Shown here: positions 1 through 9,284 of the stretch, one piece after another | How positions within the stretch are numbered: position 1 is the stretch's first letter | Layout of the letters: each line of letters begins with the position of its first letter | Origin: a bacterium | Lineage (GTDB): Bacteria > UBA10199 > 2-02-FULL-44-16 > JAAZCA01 | Length of the DNA stretch: 64,000 nucleotides | Reading direction: 5' to 3' | NCBI GenBank assembly: GCA_021810905.1 | Contig: JAJZQH010000005.1 | Location: 163,150-227,149, forward strand | Notes under the pieces: model-generated | What the model was told of the DNA's origin: nothing | The model's database searches: none | The model's input: the letters and a program-made list of their open reading frames with translations, nothing else | Program-made: the position numbers and the translations under genes

Positions 1-501
1 CAAAGAGAACTCCCCGTCCAGATAGTTTTGCGAGAAGATTACGAAGAGCGCGATGAGGCATGCGGGCGTGAGAACCGGAAGCCCCTGGAAATAGCGGACG
101 TCCTCCACCTGATGCATGACGTTGAAGCGCACGAGCCGCAGGATTGCGCAGATCATGTAGATGAAGGCCACGGGCCAGCCGACGTACGGCATGAGCTTGA
201 ACGCCCACAGGTTGATCAGAACCGCCGGCGCGACTCCGAAAGAAATCGCATCAGCAAAGGAATCGAATTCGATGCCGAATTTACTTTCCGCGCGAAGCAG
301 CCTCGCAACCCTTCCATCAATGGTATCCGCAGCCGCCGCCAATATGATGAACAAGGCCGCCTTGAAAAAATGATCCGCGGTGGAAAAGATGATGCTCGCG
401 AAACCGAAGAAGATGCTTATGGCGGTGATCGAGTTGGGGGCCGCCTTGATCCATCGTGAGGATGTATGACTTTTTTGCACGGTATTATGCGCCGCGGCCA
501 T
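1..501 (-). CDS. pssA: CDP-diacylglycerol--serine O-phosphatidyltransferase (partial, C-terminus off the window)
   Basis: Transfers phosphatidate from CDP-diacylglycerol to L-serine in the membrane, giving phosphatidylserine, the precursor of phosphatidylethanolamine. The reverse-strand frame stays open from an ATG at 501 to the window edge. It contains the CDP-alcohol phosphatidyltransferase signature DGRVARLL followed by a spaced FGIEFDSFAD, that is DG-x2-AR-x8-G-x3-D-x3-D, near residues 54-76. After it comes the PssA-typical stretch ISFGVAPAVL, and hydrophobic membrane segments surround the motif. The start overlaps the end of the upstream radical SAM gene by 17 bp, so the two are probably translationally coupled. 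About 167 residues are visible; the family is usually 230-280 long. The motif set separates it from PgsA-type enzymes, mainly through the FDSFADAISFG context. Confidence 0.9.
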   Translation of the reverse strand, partial: MAAAHNTVQKSHTSSRWIKAAPNSITAISIFFGFASIIFSTADHFFKAALFIILAAAADTIDGRVARLLRAESKFGIEFDSFADAISFGVAPAVLINLWAFKLMPYVGWPVAFIYMICAILRLVRFNVMHQVEDVRYFQGLPVLTPACLIALFVIFSQNYLDGEFSL

Positions 502-1822
502 AACTCTCTCCCGATCTCTTCAGCCATTCGAAATACGCTTTGTAGCGCCGCTTCATCCTGGGCACATTCATGTGTTTCAAATAATTGCCCCCGAGGATTA
601 CCCACGGCATCGAACGCATCCACCCGCGAGAGCGGCGTACAATGGACGGCCATGAGAAAATACGTCTCATGAAATCGAGGTATCTTTCCGCCAGTTCTTC
701 AGGTTCCATAATGAGGGGCCTGAAGCAGATCATGTTATGGTCGTAGTATGACCAGTTCTTATGGAGAATGCGATTTTCTTTTTCCAGCCTGGAAAAGAGG
801 CGCGTTCCAGGATACGGCGTAAGCATGCAGGCGGAAATCGACGGCACGGCGTTTCGTTCGAGAAAATCGAGGGTATGTTCGAAAACCAGTTTCGATTGGG
901 AATCCATGCCGAAGACGAGCGATGCATGGAAAACTATTCCCGCTTCGCGCGCGCGCCTGATCGCCTCCTCTACCTCCGAGATAGTCGACGGGAGTTTTCT
1001 CATCTCCTGAAAAGCCCCGGGTTCAACGCTCTCCAGTCCGACGAATAATCCATCAAGCCCGGATTCAAGCGCGGCATGAAACAGCTCCTCGTCCAGTAAG
1101 AACTTCACGGTCGCTTCTCCGACCCACCTCACCTTGAGAGGCGTTATCGCCCTGAAGACTTCCAGGGCAAAAGCGCGGCTGGCGCCGATGTTGTCGTCGA
1201 CAAAAAAGAGGCGCTGTCCCCGATAGCGCTTCACGTCTTCCAGTATCCTATCGATCGGGAGCCTGCGGTTTACTCGCCCATGAACGATATTGACGCTGCA
1301 GAACTCGCAATCATGCGGACAGCCGCGGGAGGTCATGGTGGGAACGAGTTGCGGAATGATCGCGGAGATCAACCTTCGCTTCGGCTTCCATGGAATCGGG
1401 ATTGCAAGAGGATCGCTTTTCTCGGAGATGTATGTTTTTTTGAGCGAGCGCCTCTCAACGTCGTTCAAGATCTCTCTCCATACGCCTTCGGCCTCCCCGA
1501 TCACAACCGCATCGGCATGCCGCAAGGCCTCATCAGGCAGGCACGACGGATGTATGCCGCCCATGACCACGACGGAGCCGCGTTTTTTGAAATCGTCGGC
1601 GAGTTGATAAGCGCGGAAAATGTTATTCGTCATGGATGTAATGCCCACGACGTCCCACTGCTCATCCCTGGGGATCTTGTCCCGCGGCTCTTCTGCTATG
1701 CAGACGTGATGATGTGAAGGGGTGAGGGCCGCTATGATCGGAAGCGAAAGTTGAGGAATTGCGAACCAGCGATCGCTCACATGCGGAAAAGGAATGTCCG
1801 GCGATATGAGCAGGATCTTCAT
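485..1822 (-). CDS. B12-binding-domain radical SAM protein
   Basis: A 445-residue protein. Residues 1-120 form a Rossmann-like cobalamin-binding (B12-binding) domain, with VVGITSMT and VVMGGIHPS typical of the family. Residues 155-360 are a radical SAM domain with the cluster motif CPHDCEFC (Cys168, Cys172, Cys175). The C-terminal 80 residues are basic and probably bind substrate. Family members use 5'-deoxyadenosyl radical chemistry, often methylating unactivated carbons or modifying lipids such as hopanoids. The exact substrate cannot be read here. It lies 19 bp downstream of a patatin gene and overlaps pssA by 17 bp, so a membrane-lipid substrate is a reasonable inference. Confidence 0.85.
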   Translation of the reverse strand: MKILLISPDIPFPHVSDRWFAIPQLSLPIIAALTPSHHHVCIAEEPRDKIPRDEQWDVVGITSMTNNIFRAYQLADDFKKRGSVVVMGGIHPSCLPDEALRHADAVVIGEAEGVWREILNDVERRSLKKTYISEKSDPLAIPIPWKPKRRLISAIIPQLVPTMTSRGCPHDCEFCSVNIVHGRVNRRLPIDRILEDVKRYRGQRLFFVDDNIGASRAFALEVFRAITPLKVRWVGEATVKFLLDEELFHAALESGLDGLFVGLESVEPGAFQEMRKLPSTISEVEEAIRRAREAGIVFHASLVFGMDSQSKLVFEHTLDFLERNAVPSISACMLTPYPGTRLFSRLEKENRILHKNWSYYDHNMICFRPLIMEPEELAERYLDFMRRIFSWPSIVRRSRGWMRSMPWVILGGNYLKHMNVPRMKRRYKAYFEWLKRSGESYGRGA

Positions 1823-1841
1823 TCGTTACGCTGTCACTTTC

Positions 1842-3329
1842 TCAAGGAAGGCGTTGCTCGATCTCGAGCAGTTGATTGAGGAATGTGCCGTGCGCCTTTT
1901 CGATGACTACCGGGATGATCCGCGGGTCGAGGAAGTTGATCATCGAAAGCCGCGGCAGGCTCACTTCTGCTACGTACGCGTTGGGGTCGTGATGGATCGC
2001 CCGGATCTGCTCGTCGATACGGGCCCGTCGGGCGAGGTCCGCAAGCCTGCTCAAAAAACCGGCGAGTTCAAGAAACGGTACGTACTTGGCGAGGAAATGG
2101 TTGAAGAGCTTCCAAGTGGACAGGTACGGAAAGAGATTCACCGCGAGGATGAAGAGTTTTTTCTTCCTGGTGAGTCCCTCTTTCCGGTCGATGAGCCACT
2201 TCTGATGAACGGATGGCAGGGGGACTTCTTCGGAGAGACTTCCGTCGATGTAAGTGAACGGCGTCTTTCCGCGCTTGATGACGCATGGGACGAAAAGAAC
2301 GGGAATCGCCGCCGAGGCGAGCACGGAATTGATAGGCGAGCAGTGTTTGATCAGCCCCTTGTATGCGGATGTGTCGACGTCGCCGGGGGTCAATACTTCG
2401 TTGTGCTTTGTGTCGAGATTATAGGCGATCGCAAAAAACGGAAACGATGGCTTGCTGTGTTGCGCCACGCGCGCGAGCGATTCCTGCATTGAGGTCTGGA
2501 TATCCACAAATCCGCGCAGGTTCATGGTTGTTCCTGGAAGCAGGCGGTCCATGATGACGTTCTTTATCAGCTCCGGCAGGGTGGGGGAGAGATGCAGATC
2601 GTACTTGCGGTGATACAGGTCGTAGCCTTCCCGTTCGAGGATCTGGTGGTCGGCTCCCAGCGCGTACGCGAGACCGGCGATCGCGCCTCCGCTGCACCCC
2701 CAGATTTCCTCGATCGCATCCCGCGCTCCCATTGCCTCGATCAGACGGAACATCGTGGGATGCGCGAACATCCGAAGCCCTCCGGAGCCGAGCGAGACCA
2801 CAAAGCGCGTGTCCGGATCGAGCATCTTTCTCGTGAGCTTGGGAAAATGATCGCGGAACGCTGCTGTATGATGAATCTTGTGGTGTCTGTCCCACCGCCA
2901 GCGATACTTGCGGAAACCGCCGGGGCGATCCAGGACAAAACTTCCCGGAATCTCGTCCTGCGTACGGCCGCAGTAGACCGGAATCGACGGTTCGCCCCTC
3001 TCGCGCTGGGCGATTGCAAAGGCCACAATCTCTTCGCGCACGTCTTCGCCGGGAAGATCGTGGAGGATGGTTTCGAGCGGAAATTGAATTGAGACGCCTG
3101 TTTTGTCCGGCGGGATTTCTTTGACGATTTCAAACTTGAGACCCCGCTCTTCAAGCATTCCGAGCGTGGTGCTGCTCACGAAATATACGCCCGCGTTCCT
3201 CCCCTGGAAGAGCCTAAACACCGAACCTTTTTCAAATATCTCATGCGGCGGAATCTTGAGGAAGCGGATCTTGTACACGCTCTTCTGGATTTCTATCTTG
3301 GCAGGAAGTCTGACGTTAGGGTCGGGCAT
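1842..3329 (-). CDS. Patatin-like phospholipase
   Basis: Predicted serine lipid acyl hydrolase. From the ATG at 3329 the protein has about 495 residues. It shows the oxyanion-hole motif GSGGLR (about 181-186), the nucleophile elbow GCSGG with Ser213, and the dyad Asp in IDGSLSEEVP (about Asp362). The N-terminal 170 residues before the patatin fold are unusual and match no domain I recognise. In-frame starts also exist at 3392 (ATG) and 3398 (GTG). None has a convincing Shine-Dalgarno sequence, so the start is uncertain; conserved-looking sequence begins just after 3329. It is the first gene of the patatin-radical SAM-pssA operon and is divergent from the kinase gene. Lipid remodelling is the likely theme. 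Confidence 0.85.
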   Translation of the reverse strand: MPDPNVRLPAKIEIQKSVYKIRFLKIPPHEIFEKGSVFRLFQGRNAGVYFVSSTTLGMLEERGLKFEIVKEIPPDKTGVSIQFPLETILHDLPGEDVREEIVAFAIAQRERGEPSIPVYCGRTQDEIPGSFVLDRPGGFRKYRWRWDRHHKIHHTAAFRDHFPKLTRKMLDPDTRFVVSLGSGGLRMFAHPTMFRLIEAMGARDAIEEIWGCSGGAIAGLAYALGADHQILEREGYDLYHRKYDLHLSPTLPELIKNVIMDRLLPGTTMNLRGFVDIQTSMQESLARVAQHSKPSFPFFAIAYNLDTKHNEVLTPGDVDTSAYKGLIKHCSPINSVLASAAIPVLFVPCVIKRGKTPFTYIDGSLSEEVPLPSVHQKWLIDRKEGLTRKKKLFILAVNLFPYLSTWKLFNHFLAKYVPFLELAGFLSRLADLARRARIDEQIRAIHHDPNAYVAEVSLPRLSMINFLDPRIIPVVIEKAHGTFLNQLLEIEQRLP

Positions 3330-3392
3330 ATACGAAACTTTAACAGAAACCAGGGCGCAGGAAAAGGGCCTTCCTCTTTTTGGGATTTTCAT

Positions 3393-3408
3393 CTCCACTT
3401 CGGTGGAG
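3393..3408 (+). other. UUCG-tetraloop hairpin in the patatin/kinase divergent region
   Basis: CTCCAC-TTCG-GTGGAG forms a perfect 6-bp stem closed by a UUCG tetraloop when transcribed on the plus strand. It lies 32 bp before the kinase start, so it could sit in that gene's 5' leader as a stability or folding element. No poly-T follows, so it is not a terminator. Confidence 0.4.
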
Positions 3409-3439
3409 TATTATCAATCAATACGGGGGGCTCACAATC

Positions 3440-6400
3440 ATGATGAAACGCGAAGAAGAAGCGGCGTTTCAGGGGAATTACGAACTCGTCAGCAAGCTTG
3501 GGGAGGGGACGTTCGGAGAGGTATGGCTCGCCCGTGACCGGAAGCTCAATGAAAATGTCGCTCTCAAGTACCTTCGCCTCGAACTCGCGGATCAGGAGAC
3601 GATCGATCTCTTCAAGGGCGAGTTCGAAATCCTGACGCAGCTCAAACATGCGCATCTCGCGCAAGTCCACGATTTCGGCTTTCTTCCGGATCAGCGGCAA
3701 TACTATTTCACTTCCGAATACTGCACGGGCACGACTTTCATCCAGGCTGCCGACGGCAAACCCTATGAGTATATAGAAGAGATGCTCGCGCAGGTGCTTA
3801 CGGCGCTCGACTACGTCCACTCGCAGGGAATCGTTCACTTCGACATAAAATCGGATAATATCCTGGTTGCCGACGTGGGCGGACACCCGCAGGTCAAGAT
3901 CCTCGACTTCGGAGTCGCCGCAAAACTCAAATCGATCTCGCAGACGGTCGCCGTCGGCACGCCAACTTACATGGCGCCGGAGCTTTTGATCGAAGGTGAA
4001 ACCGTAGACCATCGCGCCGATCTTTACTCCGTCGGCATGCTCCTGTTGCGGACGTTTACAGGCCGCTTTCCCTTCAGCGTGGAGAATACGGAAGACGTAT
4101 ATGACTGGCACGTCCGCGGCTCGCTCCCCGAGGAGATATGGGAAGGAGTGAGCATTCCGCGCCATATGCACGACATAATAAAGAAGTTGCTAGCCAAAAA
4201 TCCGGCCGAGCGTTTCTCCAACGCACGCGTCGCCCTGCACTTTCTCAACGTCGCCACCGGCAAAAAATATCTGAGCGCTGAAGAGAGTCTCGCGGTCCGA
4301 ATTCCACGGGAGGGACCGCTGGTCGAGCGCGAGGAGATCATCGCCGAGCTCAAGAAACGGCTCGACGCCGCCTTCTCTCCCGGCGCCGCACCTGAGTTCG
4401 GGCAGTCGGCGGTCATCTCCGGGGCGCAGGGAATGGGCAAATCGCGGCTCGTGAATGAGATGCGGCACGCGGTAGAGCTTCGCGAGGTCTCGTTTCTCGA
4501 AATAGTCTGCGAGTGGCAGGCGCCGGAATGGCCCAAGATCGAGTCATGGCTGGGGCTGGCCGACCGCATTCCTGCCGAGATGAGCGAAGACTGGCAGATC
4601 CGCATGCGAGTCGACGCAATCATTGAGGCGGCCCAGAGAAAGCCATTGTGCATGCTGCTCGACGATTTCCACAAGGCGGACCGGAGCACGAAAAATCTCC
4701 TCTCTCAGCTCCTCGAAAAACTGGAGAGATATAGGCGGGACGGGCGCACTGTTCCGATCTTTCTCCTGACGGCGACTGAAGAGACATTGGAAGGCGCGCT
4801 GACGATGACTCGCCTTACCGCCGCCGGGATCGCGCAGTATATCAACCTGGTGCTCGGCGAGACCGAGCGAACCGAGGCGATCGCGACGCTTCTGCATCAG
4901 TACTCCGGCGGGTTGCCTCTTCTCATGGTCGAAGGTTTGCGCTTTCTGGCGCCTCATCTTTCAAAGGACGAACCGATAGAGAATCTGCTCCCTCCGCCGC
5001 AGATTGGACTCCTCTACAAGGAACGGATGGATGCGCTTTCCCCGGAGGAGAGCGATCTGCTCGCCGAGCTGGCGCTCATCTTTCGCCCGATCGAGATGAG
5101 GAGCCTTGCCGAAACGCTCGGCGAAGGGCACGCCCAGCTCGTACGATTGTTGGAGCGCTGTCAACGTGAAGAACTCGTCGTCAGCATTCCGGCGCCCGAT
5201 CCGGCCAGGACACTCGTGCAGGTGTCGAGCCAGGCGCTGGCGCTGGACATCATCAGGTCGCTGGATCCCGAGCGCGGCATGAGGCTCTCCGGAGTCATCG
5301 CCGAGGGCCTATCGAAGATCGAGGGCGTACCGCGTAACGAAATCGCCTATCATACGGCGAAGGCCGGCAACGTGGACAAAGCCATCCGCATCTACGAACA
5401 AGCGAGTGACGAATACAAAGAGCGCCATCAGATAGGTCCTGCTGCCGACAGCATCACTCGTGCGATCGCTATATGTCCTCAGACATCAGCGTCGTGGCCG
5501 GAGCTGCTGGAGAAGGCCGCAAATCTTCTCATGGTGACCGGTTCCCTGCGCGAGGCGCAGCACTATCTCGAGAAACTGGAGGGACGGGTTACCCCGTCGC
5601 TGGAAGAACTTAGAGGACTGATAGCACTCCAGACGCGCCAGTTCGACGACGCCAAAGCACATTATAGCCGTAGCCTCGAACTCACGCCGAAGGACCGGAG
5701 ATTCGACCGCGTGCTGGCCGAAAACTACATAGGCATTTCCGAGCTGCAGTCGGGCCGCCTCGAAGAGGCGGTCAAGATCTTCCTGCGGACTCGTGAGGAA
5801 GCGGCTGCTCTACCGGCTGAAGAGCGGAGCAAGGTGACGAACAACAGCCTGGGGATTGCTCTGGCGTTTCTGGGGCGTACGGATGAGGCGCTGGCCTACG
5901 ATCTTAAGGACCTCGATCGGCTGGAGCCGGGGAGAAATATAAACAGGATCGCTCTAGAGAGCGAGATCGGTTACGTGCTGATGCGCGCCTCGCGATACGA
6001 GGAAGCGATACCTCATCTGAGAAACTCGATGGAGCTTGCGGAAAAATCCGGCGTAATGCATGCGCTCTTCTCGACGACGGGCAACCTCGTGGGCGCCCTG
6101 CTCAAGGAAGCCAGCTATGCCGAGGCGCTCGAAGTATTGCGCAGGATGGGCGCATATCAGGAGCGATTCGGCAGCGTGCACGACCTCATCTATAACCTGT
6201 TGCGCGAGGGCAGCGTGTACTTGCTGCTCGGCATGGATGAGGCGGCAGCAGCAAACTTCACGAAGGGCCGTCGCCTCTCGCAGGAAGAAGGCGAACAGGC
6301 TCTCCAGCCCTGGTTTGCGCTCATGCTGTCATATATAGAGAGAGAACGCGGCAATCGTGAGAAGGCGGAGGAGCTCCTGAGAATCGCCGAGGCCGAGGGC

Positions 6401-7087
6401 CTTGAGAGGGGAGACGCGGACCTCGTCGCATGGGCGCGCTATACCGACGCGGACATGGCCTTCGAGTTTGAAGATCCGGTAGGCGCTCGTGCGCGGTTTG
6501 AGAGGCTTACGACGGAATTGAACGACGGGGAATTCAAGCTGCGCGTTGAACTTTTGAGGGCGATTCTCGACGAGACGTCCACGCTTGACGAACTCCAGGC
6601 GCGTTTCACCTCGCTTGAGACAGCCTGCCTCGCCGGGCAACTGAAGGAATTGACCTGGGAGGTTTATTACGGCTGGGCCCACGCGGAACTTGCACGCGGC
6701 AATCGGGCGCAGGGAATACTGCTGCTCATCAAGGGAGTCGAAGTTATCGATGAGCTGGCCGCCGCGCTGCCGGAGGAATATCGAGACCGCTACCGCGGCA
6801 CGCGCGCACGGCGCAGGCTCATAGAAGATCTCAAAAAGCTCACGAAAGCCTCGGAAGGTCCAAAAGAGGAAAAACCGCGCGGTGCTTACGCGGCAAAACC
6901 AGGCATCGAGGGTGCTGCAGCCGAGAGGACGCCCACATATCCACCGGCCGATTCGACTATCGGCAGGAAACCCTCGACCTCAGAAAAGACCGCGGCCGAT
7001 AAAACTCTTGGTCGACCGGGCAAACCGGAGGCGGAGAAGACCGACGACAAGCCGGTAGAACCGGATGAGCCTACGCAGAAGGAGTGA
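3440..7087 (+). CDS. Serine/threonine protein kinase with AAA ATPase and TPR modules
   Basis: A 1215-residue cytoplasmic signalling protein. Residues 14-275 are a Hanks-type kinase: P-loop GEGTFG (21-26), Lys43, catalytic loop HFDIKSDN (133-140, Asp135), DFG at 156-158 and APE at 179-181. Residues 290-480 carry a STAND/AAA-like ATPase with Walker A GAQGMGKS (328-335) and Walker B LLDD. Roughly 660-1130 is a run of TPR-like helical repeats, and the tail (1140-1215) is charged, low-complexity and Pro/Lys/Glu-rich. This layout is common in Myxococcus-type kinases. The catalytic loop has Phe where most such kinases have Arg (HRD), so it is a non-RD kinase. The start is set by GGGGGG nine bases before ATG 3440; ATG 3443 is an alternative. 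It is followed 30 bp later by an acyl-CoA ligase gene. Confidence 0.92.
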   Translation: MMKREEEAAFQGNYELVSKLGEGTFGEVWLARDRKLNENVALKYLRLELADQETIDLFKGEFEILTQLKHAHLAQVHDFGFLPDQRQYYFTSEYCTGTTFIQAADGKPYEYIEEMLAQVLTALDYVHSQGIVHFDIKSDNILVADVGGHPQVKILDFGVAAKLKSISQTVAVGTPTYMAPELLIEGETVDHRADLYSVGMLLLRTFTGRFPFSVENTEDVYDWHVRGSLPEEIWEGVSIPRHMHDIIKKLLAKNPAERFSNARVALHFLNVATGKKYLSAEESLAVRIPREGPLVEREEIIAELKKRLDAAFSPGAAPEFGQSAVISGAQGMGKSRLVNEMRHAVELREVSFLEIVCEWQAPEWPKIESWLGLADRIPAEMSEDWQIRMRVDAIIEAAQRKPLCMLLDDFHKADRSTKNLLSQLLEKLERYRRDGRTVPIFLLTATEETLEGALTMTRLTAAGIAQYINLVLGETERTEAIATLLHQYSGGLPLLMVEGLRFLAPHLSKDEPIENLLPPPQIGLLYKERMDALSPEESDLLAELALIFRPIEMRSLAETLGEGHAQLVRLLERCQREELVVSIPAPDPARTLVQVSSQALALDIIRSLDPERGMRLSGVIAEGLSKIEGVPRNEIAYHTAKAGNVDKAIRIYEQASDEYKERHQIGPAADSITRAIAICPQTSASWPELLEKAANLLMVTGSLREAQHYLEKLEGRVTPSLEELRGLIALQTRQFDDAKAHYSRSLELTPKDRRFDRVLAENYIGISELQSGRLEEAVKIFLRTREEAAALPAEERSKVTNNSLGIALAFLGRTDEALAYDLKDLDRLEPGRNINRIALESEIGYVLMRASRYEEAIPHLRNSMELAEKSGVMHALFSTTGNLVGALLKEASYAEALEVLRRMGAYQERFGSVHDLIYNLLREGSVYLLLGMDEAAAANFTKGRRLSQEEGEQALQPWFALMLSYIERERGNREKAEELLRIAEAEGLERGDADLVAWARYTDADMAFEFEDPVGARARFERLTTELNDGEFKLRVELLRAILDETSTLDELQARFTSLETACLAGQLKELTWEVYYGWAHAELARGNRAQGILLLIKGVEVIDELAAALPEEYRDRYRGTRARRRLIEDLKKLTKASEGPKEEKPRGAYAAKPGIEGAAAERTPTYPPADSTIGRKPSTSEKTAADKTLGRPGKPEAEKTDDKPVEPDEPTQKE

Positions 7088-7117
7088 GCGCGCAGCGGTG
7101 CACTGTCAGGGGGTATC

Positions 7118-9061
7118 ATGGGTATGTTTCGAACTGAGGCGGATCAGAAGAAGGATGCGCTGTGCAACTACATCAATTCCGATCTCGGTTCAGAGCTGGA
7201 CCGCACGATTTCCATCCCGCGCGTCTTCCTTCGCGCCGCGACGATGCATGATTCCAAGCCCGCCCTCATGGAGAAGGCGGGAGGCGCCTGGGTGGGGCTC
7301 ACTTTCGGACAGCTCCGCGATCGCGCATATGCGATGGCTGCGTCGCTTCTGGATCTGGAGTTGCCGGCGGGCGGCCGCGTGGCGATCTGGATGCGCAACT
7401 GCTGCGCATGGGCAATTACCGATCTCGGAACCATGCTGGCCGGCGGCGTCGTCGTCCCGATATACCAGTCGCTGGCGCCATCCATCATCAAATTCATCCT
7501 GCAGGACTCGAGCGTCTTCGCCATCGTCGTGGAGGATGAAGCGTGCCTGCGCGAAATTCGCAAGATTGAGGAAGAGCTGCCTGCGCTGAAACATATAATC
7601 GTGCGCGTGCCGTCGGAAGAGGCGAATGACGGAGGGCGTTCGTTCGATGCGATCCTGCGCGAAGGCCGGCAGATGATCCCGGAGAGACGGCAAGAGCTCG
7701 CGAGCAGGCTGGAAGGAGTGGGGCGCGATGGCCTCGCCAGTATTATCTATACCAGCGGAACTACGGGCAACCCCAAGGGCGTAATGCTCTCGCATCGCAA
7801 CTTCCTCGCGGAAGTATACGGCCTGCTTTCCGTCACCGATGTCGACGAAAGCGATGTCTGTGTCTCGGTGTTGCCGCTTTCGCACGTCTTCGAGCGCACG
7901 GTCGGATACTATGCCCCGCTTTTCTGCGGAGCCACGATCGCCTATGCAGAGAACGTCAAGACCTTCAGCGATAACCTGCGGGAAGTTCGTCCGACCCTCT
8001 GTTGCGTGGTGCCATTGATCATGGAGAAGATGTACAACCGCATCGTGGAGGGGCTGCGCACGGCGAGCCCGCTGCGCCAGCGGATATTCATCTGGGCGCT
8101 TCGGGTCGGGTCGCGCGCCAAGGATCTGGAATCCGCTGCAGCAAAGGGACTCTACAGCGACCTCAGGCAGCGGCATCGTCCGGAAAATCGCGGCTGGCGG
8201 CCCCCGTCGCTGCTGCGCGCTCCGGCTCTCTTTCTCGCCAATCTCGTGGCCGATCTCCTGGTGTATCGCAAGGTGCGCGCGGCCCTCGGCGGGCGGCTCC
8301 ACCGCTTCGTCACGGGCGGCGCCGCGATCCCAAAGCGGCTGGTCGCATTCTACAAATACCTGCACATCAATATTTACGAAGGCTACGGTCTCACCGAGAC
8401 GAGTCCCGTGGTCAGCTTCAACTACGTGGGAAATTTCAAACCAGGCACAACCGGAAAACTGCTTCCTTCGGTGCAAGTGAAGTTTTCGCCCGAGGGGGAG
8501 ATCCTCGTGAAGGGCCCGAACGTGATGATGGGCTACTACAATAATCCGCAAGCGACCGCGGAGGCGATCGACGCGGAGGGCTGGCTGCACACGGGCGATC
8601 TGGGAGAGTGGGACGAGGACAACTATCTCAAGATCACCGGCCGAATCAAAGACCTGCTGGTTCTTTCCACCGGCAAGAACGTTCCTCCCATACCGATAGA
8701 GGAGCAACTGATCCGCTCGCCGCTGATCTCCCACGCGGTAGTGATAGGCAACGACCGGAAATATGTCTCTGCCCTCATCTTCCCCGACATGGATGCGCTG
8801 CGTGCGATTGCGCTTGAGCATGGGCTCTCCACGCTGGCGGTCGAGGAGATGGCGCGCCACGAGGTTATCAGGAACTCCTTCGCGCAAGTTGTGGAGGAGG
8901 CGAATAAAAATTTTTCTCCGTACGAACAGGTCAAACGCTTCGAGCTCGTTCCGTATATCGTGGAGAAGGATCCGGAACTGATCACACCGACTCTCAAGAT
9001 CAAACGAAAGGCGATCGAGAAACGCTTTCAGGGAGTCATAGAGCAGATGTACGGCCAGTGA
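7118..9061 (+). CDS. Long-chain fatty acid--CoA ligase (AMP-forming)
   Basis: A 647-residue ANL-superfamily enzyme that activates fatty acids to acyl-CoA through acyl-adenylates. The sequence shows the P-loop IIYTSGTTGNPKGVMLSH near residue 210, the adenylate motif YEGYGLTETSP near 420, GWLHTGDLG near 490, and the hinge ITGRIKDLL followed by STGKNVPP. The length and the insertion between the core motifs match the large long-chain ligases (FadD15/LACS type), not acetyl-CoA synthetase. The start ATG 7118 has GGGGG five bases upstream. It lies directly after the kinase gene and is probably co-transcribed with it. Confidence 0.92.
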   Translation: MGMFRTEADQKKDALCNYINSDLGSELDRTISIPRVFLRAATMHDSKPALMEKAGGAWVGLTFGQLRDRAYAMAASLLDLELPAGGRVAIWMRNCCAWAITDLGTMLAGGVVVPIYQSLAPSIIKFILQDSSVFAIVVEDEACLREIRKIEEELPALKHIIVRVPSEEANDGGRSFDAILREGRQMIPERRQELASRLEGVGRDGLASIIYTSGTTGNPKGVMLSHRNFLAEVYGLLSVTDVDESDVCVSVLPLSHVFERTVGYYAPLFCGATIAYAENVKTFSDNLREVRPTLCCVVPLIMEKMYNRIVEGLRTASPLRQRIFIWALRVGSRAKDLESAAAKGLYSDLRQRHRPENRGWRPPSLLRAPALFLANLVADLLVYRKVRAALGGRLHRFVTGGAAIPKRLVAFYKYLHINIYEGYGLTETSPVVSFNYVGNFKPGTTGKLLPSVQVKFSPEGEILVKGPNVMMGYYNNPQATAEAIDAEGWLHTGDLGEWDEDNYLKITGRIKDLLVLSTGKNVPPIPIEEQLIRSPLISHAVVIGNDRKYVSALIFPDMDALRAIALEHGLSTLAVEEMARHEVIRNSFAQVVEEANKNFSPYEQVKRFELVPYIVEKDPELITPTLKIKRKAIEKRFQGVIEQMYGQ

Positions 9062-9076
9062 TATTCAAACCTCCAT

Positions 9077-9170
9077 GTGTCATTGCGAGGAGCGAGAGCG
9101 ACGTGGCAATCCCTGCAGACAGAGGCCTTACGGGGATTGCTTCGCTTCCTTCGGTCGCCCGCAATGACAC
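9077..9170. repeat. Imperfect long inverted repeat (REP/MITE-like hairpin)
   Basis: The outer arms GTGTCATTGCG (9077-9087) and CGCAATGACAC (9160-9170) are exact reverse complements. Similarity continues inward through GGCAATCCC/GGGGATTGC. Dispersed intergenic hairpins with TGTCATTGCGAGG ends are a known repeat type in several bacterial genomes. It fills the gap between the acyl-CoA ligase and the OmpA gene and may also act as a transcriptional stop or mRNA stabiliser. Confidence 0.75.
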
Positions 9171-9284
9171 TCAGATATACTTTTCTCCAACTCCCTAATC
9201 TTCAAGAATGAATTGACTCCCAGACGTATAAACTTTAAAATGCCGCGCATCTGCATTGATTTCTTTCAAATTCGGGAGGTCATT

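Noticed and set aside
7190..8887. 565-codon open frame antisense to the acyl-CoA ligase
   Set aside because: It lies entirely within the ligase gene, is His/Arg-rich with no motif, and is explained by high G+C codon bias.
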